Shown: one piece after another, positions 35,851-45,319 of the stretch | How positions within the stretch are numbered: position 1 is the first letter of the stretch | How the letters are laid out: the number at the start of each line of letters is the position of its first letter | DNA from: Micromonospora inyonensis | GTDB lineage: Bacteria > Actinomycetota > Actinomycetes > Mycobacteriales > Micromonosporaceae | Assembly: GCF_900091415.1 (NCBI RefSeq) | Contig: NZ_FMHU01000002.1 | Location: 3,472,001-3,536,000 of the forward strand | Direction of reading: 5' to 3' | DNA: 64,000 bases | Notes under the pieces: model-generated | What the model saw: the letters and a program-made list of their open reading frames with translations, nothing else | What the model was told of the DNA's origin: nothing | Databases searched by the model: none | Position numbers and translations under genes: made by a program

Positions 35851-37032
35851 GCCGGCCTCCGGGGTCGGCGCGGGCCGGCGGACCGGCAGGGCCACCAGGA
35901 GCGCGAGGCTGATCCAGACGTAGAAGTTGCTGAACATGAAGCCGTCCACCCCGCCGAAACCCCGCTCCCAGTGCCAGACCAGCCGGCTGATCAGCACGAG
36001 GTACGCGACGGAGGCGAAGGCGAGCAGCCCGCGTCGACGGCGCCCGCCAGCCGGCGCGGCCATGGCGTCGTCGACCAGCAGGATCAGCGCCGGAATCAGC
36101 CAGACCAGGTGGTGCACCCAGGTCACCGGGCTGACCAGGCACATCACCACGCCGGTCAGGGCGAACCCGGTGGCCTCGTCGCCGACCGACACCGCCGCCC
36201 GGCAGCGGCGGGCCCAGACCAGCAGGGTGACCACGACCAGCAGCAACCAGAGCAGGGTGCTCGGGTGCCCCGGGTCGAGCCGGGCCACCACGCCCTGCAA
36301 CGACTGGTTGGAGATGAACGCCAGTTCCCCGACCCGGTCGGTGTTCCAGAACGCCTGGGTCCAGTACTCGCGGGAGGCGTCCGGGAAGAGCGCGGCGGCC
36401 AGCAGGGTGGCCCCGCCGGCCGCGGCGGTCGCGGTGGCCGCGGCCCGCCAGCGACCGGTGACCAGCAGGTAGACCAGGTAGATGCCGGGGGTCAGCTTGA
36501 TCGCGGTGGCCAGCCCGATCCCCACCCCGAGCCAGCGGCTGCCCCGTGGGGCGAGCCAGAGCAGGTCCACCGCGACCAGGAAGAGCAGCAGCATGTTGAC
36601 CTGGCCGAAGTTGACCGTCTCGCGCATCGGCTCGAAGGCGGCGGCCAGGCAGAGCGCCACGGCCAGGGTGAACCAGCGGCTCCACCCGGCACGGACCGCC
36701 ACCGGATCGAGCAGCCACCAGATCACCACGGTGCTGGCCAGCACGCTGAGGGTCACGCTGACCAGGATCGCGGCGTTCCAGGAGAGGTACGCCATCGGCA
36801 GCATGACCAGGGCGGCGAACGGCGGGTACGTGAAGCCGTACTTGCTGCGGGGCTTGAGGTAGTCGTAGACCTCGCCGCCGTCGTGCACCCAGTACGACAG
36901 CGCGCCGTGGTAGACCTCCAGGTCGAAGAAGCCGTGCCGAACGGCCGCCACGGAGAGGAAGAGGGCCACCGCGATGGCGAGCCCGATCACGCCCGCGACC
37001 TGTGCGACCGTCCGTCTGGCACCCTGGGGCAC
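35746..37032 (-). CDS. GT87 (DUF2029) polyprenyl-phosphate-dependent mannosyltransferase-like protein
   Basis: 428 residues, polytopic with about ten hydrophobic helices. Family features: an extracytoplasmic FFDLEVYHGALSYWVHDGGEVYDYLKPRSKYGFTYPPFAAL loop with its acidic residue in helix-1 loop, ETVNFGQVNMLLLFLVAVDLL, GLATAIKLTPGIYLVYLL and SNQSLQG. GT87 enzymes such as PimE add alpha-1,2-mannose to lipoglycans at the outer membrane face; the acceptor here is unknown. GTG 37032 is preceded by GGGAGG 6 nt upstream. The C-terminal tail is soluble and its last ~35 codons overlap the convergent acetyltransferase gene. Confidence 0.85.
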   Translation of the reverse strand: MPQGARRTVAQVAGVIGLAIAVALFLSVAAVRHGFFDLEVYHGALSYWVHDGGEVYDYLKPRSKYGFTYPPFAALVMLPMAYLSWNAAILVSVTLSVLASTVVIWWLLDPVAVRAGWSRWFTLAVALCLAAAFEPMRETVNFGQVNMLLLFLVAVDLLWLAPRGSRWLGVGIGLATAIKLTPGIYLVYLLVTGRWRAAATATAAAGGATLLAAALFPDASREYWTQAFWNTDRVGELAFISNQSLQGVVARLDPGHPSTLLWLLLVVVTLLVWARRCRAAVSVGDEATGFALTGVVMCLVSPVTWVHHLVWLIPALILLVDDAMAAPAGGRRRRGLLAFASVAYLVLISRLVWHWERGFGGVDGFMFSNFYVWISLALLVALPVRRPAPTPEAGSAAVDTAGVPQLGEGERGASTGARYRIGRLLAVR

Positions 37033-37053
37033 CGTCGCCTCCCTCGCCCTGCG

Positions 37054-37067
37054 TAGGCTTGCGTCCC
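37054..37067 (+). promoter_or_regulatory. leaderless-type promoter of GNAT gene
   Basis: TAGGCT (37054-37059) then 8 nt then ATG 37068, in a 35-bp divergent interval. Confidence 0.5.
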
Positions 37068-37649
37068 ATGGCTCTCGGGTACGTCCGCCCGGCGCGTCCC
37101 GAGGACGCCGGCGAGATCGCACGAATCCAGCTCGCGACCTGGCGGGTCGCCTACCGGCGGATTCTGCCACGGCACGTGCTGGACAACCTGGACGAGGCGT
37201 ACCTCGCCCGACGGTGGACCGCCGCGGTGCAGGAGCCGCCGTCGGCCGCCCACCGGGTGCTGGTCGCCGTCGAGCAGGCCGAATCATCGTATCTGGTGGG
37301 CTTCACCGCGTCCGGTCCGGCCGACGCGGAGGCACTCGCCCCCGAGGAGCCGGCGGAGTCGCTGGGGCCGGACGTGGTGGCCGTGACCGACCTGCTGATC
37401 GAGCCGCGCTGGGGTCGACGCGGGCACGGCAGCCGGCTGTTGGCGGCGGCCGTCGACCACTGGCGGACCGACGGCTTCACCCGCGCGGTGGCCTGGGCGT
37501 TCGAGGGAGACGAGGCGACCCGGAAGTTCCTCACCGGCACCGGCTGGGAGCCGGACGGAGCGGCCCGCGCCCTGGACGTCGACGACATGCTCGTGCCCCA
37601 GCTCCGCCTCCACGTCGCGGTGCCGACCGAGCCGGTTCCGCAGGGTTGA
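37068..37649 (+). CDS. GNAT-family N-acetyltransferase
   Basis: 193 residues. N-terminal [37 protein letters not shown] resembles the other GNAT gene 1.8 kb away, so the two may be distant paralogues. The CoA-binding block is [27 protein letters not shown] (RRGHGS, the canonical Q/RxxGxG/A motif), followed by [23 protein letters not shown]. Substrate unknown. ATG 37068 chosen from the TAGGCT hexamer 8 nt upstream; divergent from the mannosyltransferase. Confidence 0.85.
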   Translation: MALGYVRPARPEDAGEIARIQLATWRVAYRRILPRHVLDNLDEAYLARRWTAAVQEPPSAAHRVLVAVEQAESSYLVGFTASGPADAEALAPEEPAESLGPDVVAVTDLLIEPRWGRRGHGSRLLAAAVDHWRTDGFTRAVAWAFEGDEATRKFLTGTGWEPDGAARALDVDDMLVPQLRLHVAVPTEPVPQG

Positions 37650-37764
37650 CGGGTCACCGGGCCGGGTACGCCGACCGCGGGTCGTGCCGCGTGCACGACA
37701 CCGGGGCCGACCCGGACCCGTCGACCACACGGACGACGCGACCACGGCCGGAACGGAGACGACC

Positions 37765-38142
37765 ATGTTCAGGGACACGCCGGCGTTCGGCAGCTTCTCG
37801 GTGGACGACACCGACCGCGCCCGGGAGTTCTACGAGCGCACCCTCGGCCTGCGGGTGTCGCAGACCGGGGGTACGGGCGGGCTGCTGACGCTGCACCTCG
37901 CCGGGGACCGGAATGTCCTGGTCTACCCGAAGGCGGACCACACCCCGGCGGCCTTCACGGTGCTCAACTTCCCGGTCGACGACGTCGACCGGGCGGTCGA
38001 GGAGCTGACCGCGCGGGGTGTGCGGTTCGCCCGGTACCCGGGGATGCCGCAGGACGAGAAGGGGATCATGCGCGACAACGGTCCGACCATCGCCTGGTTC
38101 ACCGACCCGGCCGGCAACATCATGTCCGTCATCGAGCAGTAG
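37765..38142 (+). CDS. VOC (glyoxalase/bleomycin-resistance) superfamily protein
   Basis: 125 residues forming one vicinal-oxygen-chelate module pair: [25 protein letters not shown] at the start, [37 protein letters not shown] and the ending [17 protein letters not shown]. No N-terminal His at the classical glyoxalase I position, so metal chemistry is uncertain. Such single-domain members act as dioxygenases, isomerases or binding proteins. ATG 37765 follows GGAGA 7 nt upstream. Confidence 0.85.
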   Translation: MFRDTPAFGSFSVDDTDRAREFYERTLGLRVSQTGGTGGLLTLHLAGDRNVLVYPKADHTPAAFTVLNFPVDDVDRAVEELTARGVRFARYPGMPQDEKGIMRDNGPTIAWFTDPAGNIMSVIEQ

Positions 38143-38146
38143 GGTC

Positions 38147-38186
38147 CGGTGCTGGTTCCCGGCCCACGGCGCGGGAACCAGCACCG
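38147..38186. terminator. bidirectional 15-bp hairpin terminator
   Basis: CGGTGCTGGTTCCCG (38147-38161) pairs perfectly with CGGGAACCAGCACCG (38172-38186), between the VOC gene (+) and the sugar permease remnant (-). Confidence 0.7.
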
Positions 38187-38189
38187 TCC

Positions 38190-38664
38190 TCAGCCCTTGT
38201 CGGCGCCGTCGTTGGCGTCCCGGACGAAGTAGCGCTGGAAGACCACGAAGACGATCGCCACCGGGATGGTGGCCAGCAACGCCGCGCCGAGCTTGAGCGG
38301 GTACTGCGTGCCCGCGCCGAGCGACCCGCCGACCAGGTCGGCCAGCCCCCGGGGCAGGGTGAACAGGCCCGGGTCCTGGACGGCGACCAGGCTGTGCGGG
38401 AACTCGGTGCCCTCGACGATCCGCTGGAAGCCGGCCAGGTCGATCGGGTCGGGCAACGGGGAGAGCGGGGTTGGCCGCCGCGTCCGGCTCGGTCTTGAAC
38501 GAGTTGGCGATCTGGATGACGAACGGGTAGAGGAACACCAGCCCGAAGAAGACCAGGGTGGTGTATCCGAGGAAGGTCGTCGCCAGGCCACGCGCGCCGG
38601 CGGGGCGGCGACGGGCGGTCGCCGGGGCCGACCGAGGGCCCGCCGGCCCGGTCACCACGGCCAT
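38190..38664 (-). pseudogene. carbohydrate ABC transporter permease (MalG type), frameshifted and internally deleted
   Basis: Begins as a normal MalG-type permease (helix TTFLGYTTLVFFGLVFLYPFVIQIANSFKTEPDA). After AANP the frame breaks in a C-run near 38470: the true continuation LSPLPDPIDLAGFQRIVEGTEFP lies in another frame. Directly after GTEFP comes HSLVAVQDPGLFTLPRGLADLVGGSLGAG and the C-terminal helix ending RYFVRDANDGADKG. The EAA loop and the central helices, roughly 130-150 residues, are missing. Total length 475 bp is 3n+1. Thus both a 1-bp insertion and a large deletion; non-functional. Confidence 0.88.
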
Positions 38665-38665
38665 G

Positions 38666-39783
38666 TCAGGACCTCCCCGGTACGCCTCGACGCCACGACC
38701 GCCGCCCGACCTGGTCCTTCTCCCGCATCAGCCGGCGTTGCCCGAGGGCCAGCAGGATGATGATCAGGAACAGGACGAACGAGATCGCCGCGCCCGAGCC
38801 GTACTCGAAGTCCCGGAACGCGGTCCGGTACGACAGGTACGCCGGGGTGAGCGTGGTCTTGGCCGGGTCGCCCTGGCTCATCACGTACACCTGGTCGAAG
38901 ACCTGCCAGGTGCCGATCAGGCCGAGGGTGACCACCAGGAACGTGGTCGGCCGCAGCAGCGGCAGGGTGACGTGACGGAACCGCTGCCAGCGGGTCGCCC
39001 CGTCCAGGGTGCTCGCCTCGTCCAGGGCCACCGGCACGTTCTGCAACGCGGCGAGGTACATCAGCATGAACGTCCCGGCGGTGGTCCAGACCACCAGCGT
39101 GATGATCGAGACCATCGCCACGCTGGGCCCGGAGAGCCACTCCCACCAGGTCAGGCCGAACGGGCCGCCGTCGGTGAGCGCGGCCGGCGGCTGGTCGACC
39201 CCGACCGCGCCGAGCAGGATGTGGAGCACGCCGCGGGCGTCGGCGAACCACTGCGGCCCGTTGACGCCGAACGCGCCGAGCAGCGCGTTGACCGCTCCGG
39301 AGTTGCGAACAGGAAGAGGAACACCACGCTGATCGCCACCGATCTGGTGACCGAGGGAAGGTAGAACGCCGACCGGAAGAACGACTTCCCCCGCAGCATC
39401 CGGTTGTTCACGACCAGGGCGAGACCGAGCGCCAGCGCGGTCTGCGTCGGCACCACGATCGCCACGTAGTAGAGATTGTTCCGGATGCTGGTCATGAAGT
39501 CCCGGCGGGCCAGCCCCTCCTCGGTGAACAGCCGGGTGTAGTTGTCGGCTCCCACGAAGGGCACCTCGGACGTGAACGGGCTGCCCTGGCCGTTCCAGCC
39601 GGTCAGGCTCACCCAGAACGCCATCAGGATCGGCAGCAGCAGGAACAACCCGAGGATCGCCACCACGGGCGCCACGAAGAGCCAACCCGCGAGGGTCTCG
39701 TCACCGCGTACGCCGCCGCGACGTCGCCCGCCGCGCGGCGGGGCCGGCGGGGTGGCCGGCGCGACCGGCGCGTCGATCGCCAT
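38666..39783 (-). pseudogene. carbohydrate ABC transporter permease (MalF type), one frameshift
   Basis: ATG 39783 with a GGAGGGAGG ribosome-binding site begins MAIDAPVAPATPP. The reading runs through three helices to SVTRSVAISVVFLFLF, then the frame is lost near 39306; the rest continues in another frame from NSGAVNALLGAFGVNGPQWF. It includes the EAA loop ALDEASTLDGATRWQRFRHVTLPLL that contacts the ATPase, and the final helix. Length 1118 bp is 3n+2, fitting a 1-bp loss. Otherwise all parts of a ~372-residue MalF-like permease are present, so decay is recent, or the lost base is an assembly error. Confidence 0.85.
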
Positions 39784-39813
39784 CTTCCCTCCCTCCTCCC
39801 TCCGGGGGTTGGT

Positions 39814-39868
39814 GGGATGCAGGGGCCCCCTGCTCATCAAAAAGCGGTAGCAAGGGGCCCCTGCAACC
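39814..39868. repeat. long palindromic repeat with 14-nt A-rich loop, copy 2
   Basis: Stem 39818-39834 with 39849-39865 (17 bp, one mismatch at 39830/39853) closes the loop CATCAAAAAGCGGT. It lies between the malF-type pseudogene and the binding-protein gene. Compared with copy 1 at 24444 the stem differs but pairing is kept. Confidence 0.75.
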
Positions 39869-39871
39869 CCC

Positions 39872-41118
39872 TCAGCTACCGCCGAGCGCCGCCTTGGCGT
39901 TCTGGTCGAAACGGGCGAGGATCGCCTTCGGGTCACCCGTGGCGAGGGTGTTCAGGCCGGTGTCGAGGTCCTTCAGGACGCTGTCCATCTTGGGGGCGTT
40001 CACCGGCCCCTGGGCGTACTCGGCACCGTCGATGAACGGCTTGTCGTTCGGGAACTGCCGGGTGTACTGGTCACGGACCGACTGCCGGGACGGCAGCACG
40101 CCGAACGCCTTGGCGAAGGTCATCTGCTGCTCACCGGCGGTCATCGCCTCGACGAACCTGGTCGCCTGCTCCTTGTGCCTGCTCTTGGCGGCGATGCCCC
40201 AGCAGTTGGTGAAGGAGAGGGTGCCCGGCCCCTTCGGCCCGGCCGGCAGCGGGACGACCTTGTACTTCACGTTCGGGAAGTCGTTCTGGAGGGCCCCCTT
40301 GATCCAGTTGCCCTCGATGGTCATCACCGCCTTGCCCTTGCCGAACGCCTCGCCACCCCAGCCGGCGTCGAGCTGCTTCGGGTAGCGGGCCAGCCCCTCG
40401 GCGAGCAGCGTCTTGACGTAGCCGAGCGCCTGCACGTTCGCCGGGGTGCCGCCGGTGGCCTGCTTGCCGTCCTCGCTGGTCAACCAGCCACCGGCCTGCA
40501 CCATGAACGCGCCGATCCGGTCCCGGGTGTCGGCGACCACCAGCGGCACCTGCCCGGCCGCCTTCAGCTTGCGGGGGTGGCGGTGAGCTGGTCCCAGGTG
40601 GTCGGGATGTCGGCGTCGGTGAGGCCGGCCTTCGCCCAGAGGTCGGTGTTGATCTGGAGGGCGAGGGTGGAGAAGTCCTTCGGCACGCAGTAGAACGTGC
40701 CGTCGTAGGTGAACGTCTGCCGCAGGCTCCCGTAGAAGTCCTCCGGCTTGCTGATCCTGTCGCCGTACGGTTCGAGCGCGCCGACGCTGGCGTAGTCGGC
40801 GAAGCGGCTGGCGTCGACGTAGAAGACGTCCGGCGGGTCACCTCCGGCGAGCGCCTGCCCGAGCTGCTGGGTGAGGTCCTGGGCCGGGGTGACCGTGGCG
40901 GTGTTCCCGGAGGCGCCGGCCCACTTCGCCGCCGCTTCCTGCACGGCCCTGGTCTCGGCCTCGCCGGAGGAGCCGATCAGGATCTCCAGCTTCGCCGGGC
41001 CGCTGGACTGGGCCTCGTCGCCGGAGTCGTCGAAACCGCTGCCGCAGGCCGTCGAGCCGAACAGGGCGGCGACGGCGAGGCCGGCCACCGCCGCGCGGCG
41101 GATCGATCGAGGAGCCAT
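39872..41118 (-). pseudogene. carbohydrate ABC transporter substrate-binding lipoprotein, one frameshift
   Basis: ATG 41118 (AGGAGA upstream) begins a lipoprotein signal with lipobox STAC. The mature part (LEILIGSSGEAETRAVQEAAAKWA, DPPDVFYVDASRFADYASVGALEPYGD, FYCVPKDFSTLALQINTDLW) is a type-1 solute-binding protein. After DQLTATP the frame is lost in a five-C run near 40575 and the old frame soon stops. The other frame continues RKLKAAGQVPLVV to the C-terminus (KFDQNAKAALGG-like ending). Length 1247 bp is 3n+2. All domains survive, so a single missing C accounts for the break. Confidence 0.87.
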
Positions 41119-41157
41119 TTCTACTCTCCTGGTGGGGGATTCGGGTGGGGGAAGGTG

Positions 41158-42153
41158 TCACGCGGTCTGCCGGAGCACCAGGTGGGGCTTCAGCAGCACC
41201 TGGGGGTGGATCTGTCGGGGGGTGTCGTCGAGCAGGCCGGCCAGCAGTTCCACGCACCGCACCGCGGCCTGGTGCAGGGGCTGGCAGACGCTGGTCAGAC
41301 CGACCGCGGCGGCGACCGGGGTGTCGTCGAAGCCGATCACCGGGACGGCGGGATCGGCGGTGCGGACGGCCTGGAGGGCACCGAGGGCGAGCGAGTCGCT
41401 GACGCAGACCAGGGCCGTCGCCGGACGGGCCGCATCGAGCAATGAACGGGCAGCCCGCTCACCCTCGACGATGCCGTCCTCGGTCCGCCGGTCCAGGTCG
41501 ATTGGGTCGACCCCGGCGGCCCGCAGGGTGTGCTCCCAGCCGAGGCGTCGGTCGTCGCCGACCCCGGAGCCGACCGGCCAGCCGACGAAGCCGATCTGCC
41601 GGTGGCCGAGCGCCAGCAGCCGCCGGGTCGCCTGGGCGGTGCCGTCGGCCCCGTCCACGTCGACCCACGGGTGGGCGGTCGGGTCGTCCCAGGGCCGTCC
41701 GAAGGTCACGAAGGGCACGTTCCGGGCGGCGAGCCAGGCGGTACGCGGGTCGCCCCGCTTGGTGCCGGTGAGCACGAAGGCGTCGAGGTCGTACGCGCCG
41801 AGCAGGTCGCCGTACTCCCGGATCTCCTGCTCGTCGTCGACGGCGGTGTAGAGCATCACCCGGTAGCCGGCGGTGCCCGCGGTCTCGGAGAGGCCGTGCA
41901 GGAAGCGGTCGAGCACGGAGCCGTTGATGCCGTCCCGGGTGGGCTCGATGCGCACGGCGATCAGCCGGGACCGGCCGGTGCGCATCTGCCGGGCGGCCTG
42001 GTTGGTCCGGTAGCCGAGGGCGTCGATCGCCTCCTGCACCCGCTGCCGGGTCTCCTCGCGGACGACATGCGGGGCGTTGAGCACATTGGAGACGGTCTGA
42101 CGGCTGACCCCGGCCCGCCGGGCCACCGTCGCGATGGTCACCTTCTGTGCCAC
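41158..42153 (-). CDS. LacI-family transcriptional regulator
   Basis: 331 residues. The N-terminal helix-turn-helix (VTIATVARRAGVSRQTVSNVLNAPHVV) and hinge (YRTNQAARQMRTGRS) precede a periplasmic-binding-protein-like sensor domain (AFVLTGTKRGDPRTAWLAARNVPFVTFGRPWDD, TALVCVSDSLALGALQAVR). GTG 42153 follows AGAGGG 6 nt upstream. It is first in a minus-strand unit with the sugar ABC genes (39 bp gap) and divergent from the debranching-type gene. Operator-like sites lie in the shared 144-bp region, so it probably represses both directions and itself. It is intact although the transporter genes are broken. Confidence 0.92.
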   Translation of the reverse strand: MAQKVTIATVARRAGVSRQTVSNVLNAPHVVREETRQRVQEAIDALGYRTNQAARQMRTGRSRLIAVRIEPTRDGINGSVLDRFLHGLSETAGTAGYRVMLYTAVDDEQEIREYGDLLGAYDLDAFVLTGTKRGDPRTAWLAARNVPFVTFGRPWDDPTAHPWVDVDGADGTAQATRRLLALGHRQIGFVGWPVGSGVGDDRRLGWEHTLRAAGVDPIDLDRRTEDGIVEGERAARSLLDAARPATALVCVSDSLALGALQAVRTADPAVPVIGFDDTPVAAAVGLTSVCQPLHQAAVRCVELLAGLLDDTPRQIHPQVLLKPHLVLRQTA

Positions 42154-42171
42154 GAAATCCCTCTCGCCATC

Positions 42172-42231
42172 TTGAACGTTCCAAACTGGATAAGGCAGGA
42201 TTGGATCGTTCAAAGTTGTTGGAATGTTTCG
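42172..42231. promoter_or_regulatory. LacI-type operators between lacI and debranching gene
   Basis: TTGAACGTTCCAA (42172-42184) and TTGGATCGTTCAA (42201-42213) match 12 of 13 when one is reverse-complemented. They approximate the palindrome TTGAACGTTCAA, whose central CG is typical of LacI sites. A weaker third copy, TTGGAATGTTTCG, lies at 42219-42231. Centre spacings are 29 and 18 bp. The first lies 19 bp upstream of the lacI start, suggesting autoregulation. Confidence 0.65.
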
Positions 42232-42297
42232 CACTCTGCACTCCCCGAAACGATCTGTCAAGAGCCCTCCGTTCCGCCGACGACCTGGAGTTCCCCT

Positions 42298-44418
42298 ATG
42301 ACCGAACGGCACCTGCAACCCCTGCTGCACGAGCTGGTCGGAGTCGTCCACGCCCCGACCAGCGCACTCGGCGACGCGGCCGGGCAGATCCGGCCGGTCG
42401 GTGTGCAGGGCGTCTTCCACGCCGACGCCCGGGTGCTGTCCCGGGCCGAGCTACGCGTCGACGACCGGGAACCGGAAGGGCTGGCCGCCGGGGCGGACGG
42501 CCCCGACGGCGCCCGCTTCGTCAGCGTCGCCCGCTGGCTCGGCGACCCGCACCCCGACCCCACCGTCCGCGTCGACCGGCTGCGTCGGGTCACCCGCGAC
42601 GGTCTGGTCGAGGAACTGCACGTGGCCTCCACCGCCTCGGTCGGCGTCCGGGCCACGGTCAGCGTCGACCTCGGCTGCGACCTGGCCCCGATCGAGGTGG
42701 TCAAGTCCGGTGACAGCCGACCGGCGCTGCCGGCCCGCCCCGGACCGGACGGCGGCTTCGGCTGGGCCGCCGGCGGGGTCACCGTCGCGGTCCACGGCGA
42801 GGGCGCGACCGCGTACGTCGACGGCGAGCACGCCACCGCCCCCCGGCTCGCCTGGCCGGTCGATCTCCCCGCCGGTGGTGGCAGCGCCGTGCTGCGCTGG
42901 CGACTGACCGTCACCGACCCCCGCGCCGTCGTGGTGGCCCCGGTGGACGGCCCCGACTGGGCCCGTCCCGAGGTACGCGCCGACGACCGCCGCCTGGCCC
43001 GCCTCCTCGACCGCTCCCTGGCCGACCTGCGCGCGCTGCGACTGGCCGAACCGAGCCACCCGGAGGACGTCTTCCTCGGCGCGGGCGTGCCCTGGTTCCT
43101 CACCCTCTTCGGCCGGGACAGCCTCTGGGCGGCCCGGATGATGCTCCCGCTCGGCACCGGCCTGGCCGCCAGCACGCTGCGGGTACTCGCCCGCCGGCAG
43201 GGCACCCGGGTCGACCCGTCCACCGGCGAGGCACCCGGCAAGATCCTGCACGAGCTGCGCCGCCACGAGTTCGCCCTCTCCGACGCCGGCCTGCGGCTCC
43301 CACCGGTCTACTACGGCACGGTCGACGCCACCATGCTCTGGATCAACCTGCTGCACGACGCGTGGCGCTGGGGTCTCGCCGCCGAGCAGGTCGAACCGCT
43401 GCTGCCCCACCTGGAGGCGGCGCTGCACTGGCTCGGCACACACGCCGACGCCGACGGCGACGGGCTCGTCGAGTACGTCGACACCACCGGGCACGGCCTG
43501 GCCAACCAGGGCTGGAAGGACTCCGGCGACGCGGTGCGCTTCGCCGACGGCACGATCGCGCGGGCCCCGATCGTGCTGGCCGAGGTGCAGGGGTACGCGT
43601 ACGAGGCGGCGGTGAACGGCGCGGCCCTGCTCGACGCGATCGGTCGCCCCGGCGGGGACGCCTGGCGCGAGTACGCCCAGCGGCTCTCCGGGCGGTTCCG
43701 GGCCACGTTCTGGGTGGACGGCCGGCACGGCCCGCAGCCCGCTCTCGCCCTCGACCGGGACAAGCGCCCGGTCGACTCACTCACCAGCAACATCGGTCAC
43801 CTGCTCGGCACCGGCCTGCTCGACGACGACGAGTCGACCCAGGTCGCGCGGCTGCTCGCCACCGAGGAGATGACCGGCGGCTTCGGGCTGCGCACCATGT
43901 CCCGGGCCGACGGCGGGTTCAGCCCGCTGTCGTACCACTGTGGGTCGATCTGGACCCACGACACCGCCATCGTGCTCGGCGGGCTGGCCCGGACGGGGCT
44001 GCACGACGCCGCGCGCACCCTGGCCGAGGGGCTGCTCCGCACCGCCGAGGCGTTCGACTACCGGCTGCCGGAGCTGTACGGCGGCGACGACCGGGACAGC
44101 CTGGGCCGTCCGGTGCCGTACCCGGCGGCGTGCCGCCCCCAGGCGTGGTCGGCGGCGAGCGCCGTCCTCCTCCTCCAGGCCGCCGTCGGCCTCTACCCGG
44201 ACGTCCCCAGCGGGCGGGTGGCGCTCCGCCCGCTGGCCGGTCCCGAGCTGGGCGCCGTCGCGGTGAGCGGACTCCGGATCGCCGGCACCCCCGTCGACGT
44301 CACCGTCACCGGCTACGGCGAGGTCAGCCTGACCAACGCCCCCGCCCACCTGGCCCCGGGGCACCTGCCCACCGTTCCCGCCCCGCGCACCGGGACGGAG
44401 GCGCTCCCGTTCCGCTGA
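42298..44418 (+). CDS. glycogen debranching/amylo-alpha-1,6-glucosidase-type hydrolase
   Basis: 706 residues. The N-terminal GDE_N_bis-like beta domain (about 1-200, GVQGVFHADARVLSRAELRVDD) is followed by an (alpha/alpha)6 barrel: VPWFLTLFGRDSLWAARMMLPL, PPVYYGTVDATMLWINLLHDAW, GLANQGWKDSGDAVRFADG, EVQGYAYEAAVNGA, GGFGLRTMSRADGGFSPLSYHCGSIWTHDTAIV and CRPQAWSAASA. The paired acidic residues expected of this clan lie in GWKDSGD and related loops. No signal peptide, so intracellular breakdown of imported or stored oligosaccharides. ATG 42298 has GGAG 8 nt upstream. Divergent from lacI and intact, unlike the transporter. Exact linkage specificity is unproven. Confidence 0.85.
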   Translation: MTERHLQPLLHELVGVVHAPTSALGDAAGQIRPVGVQGVFHADARVLSRAELRVDDREPEGLAAGADGPDGARFVSVARWLGDPHPDPTVRVDRLRRVTRDGLVEELHVASTASVGVRATVSVDLGCDLAPIEVVKSGDSRPALPARPGPDGGFGWAAGGVTVAVHGEGATAYVDGEHATAPRLAWPVDLPAGGGSAVLRWRLTVTDPRAVVVAPVDGPDWARPEVRADDRRLARLLDRSLADLRALRLAEPSHPEDVFLGAGVPWFLTLFGRDSLWAARMMLPLGTGLAASTLRVLARRQGTRVDPSTGEAPGKILHELRRHEFALSDAGLRLPPVYYGTVDATMLWINLLHDAWRWGLAAEQVEPLLPHLEAALHWLGTHADADGDGLVEYVDTTGHGLANQGWKDSGDAVRFADGTIARAPIVLAEVQGYAYEAAVNGAALLDAIGRPGGDAWREYAQRLSGRFRATFWVDGRHGPQPALALDRDKRPVDSLTSNIGHLLGTGLLDDDESTQVARLLATEEMTGGFGLRTMSRADGGFSPLSYHCGSIWTHDTAIVLGGLARTGLHDAARTLAEGLLRTAEAFDYRLPELYGGDDRDSLGRPVPYPAACRPQAWSAASAVLLLQAAVGLYPDVPSGRVALRPLAGPELGAVAVSGLRIAGTPVDVTVTGYGEVSLTNAPAHLAPGHLPTVPAPRTGTEALPFR

Positions 44419-44429
44419 CCGTGACGGTT

Positions 44430-44461
44430 GGCGGCGGTCGGGGTGCGCCGCGACCGCCGCC
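44430..44461 (+). terminator. hairpin terminator of debranching gene
   Basis: GGCGGCGGTCG (44430-44440) pairs with CGACCGCCGCC (44451-44461) around a 10-nt loop, 12 nt after the stop. It also faces the dapB stop at 44486. Confidence 0.6.
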
Positions 44462-44485
44462 ACCGCCAGCGTGGCGCCCAGCGGC

Positions 44486-45319
<834 letters not shown>

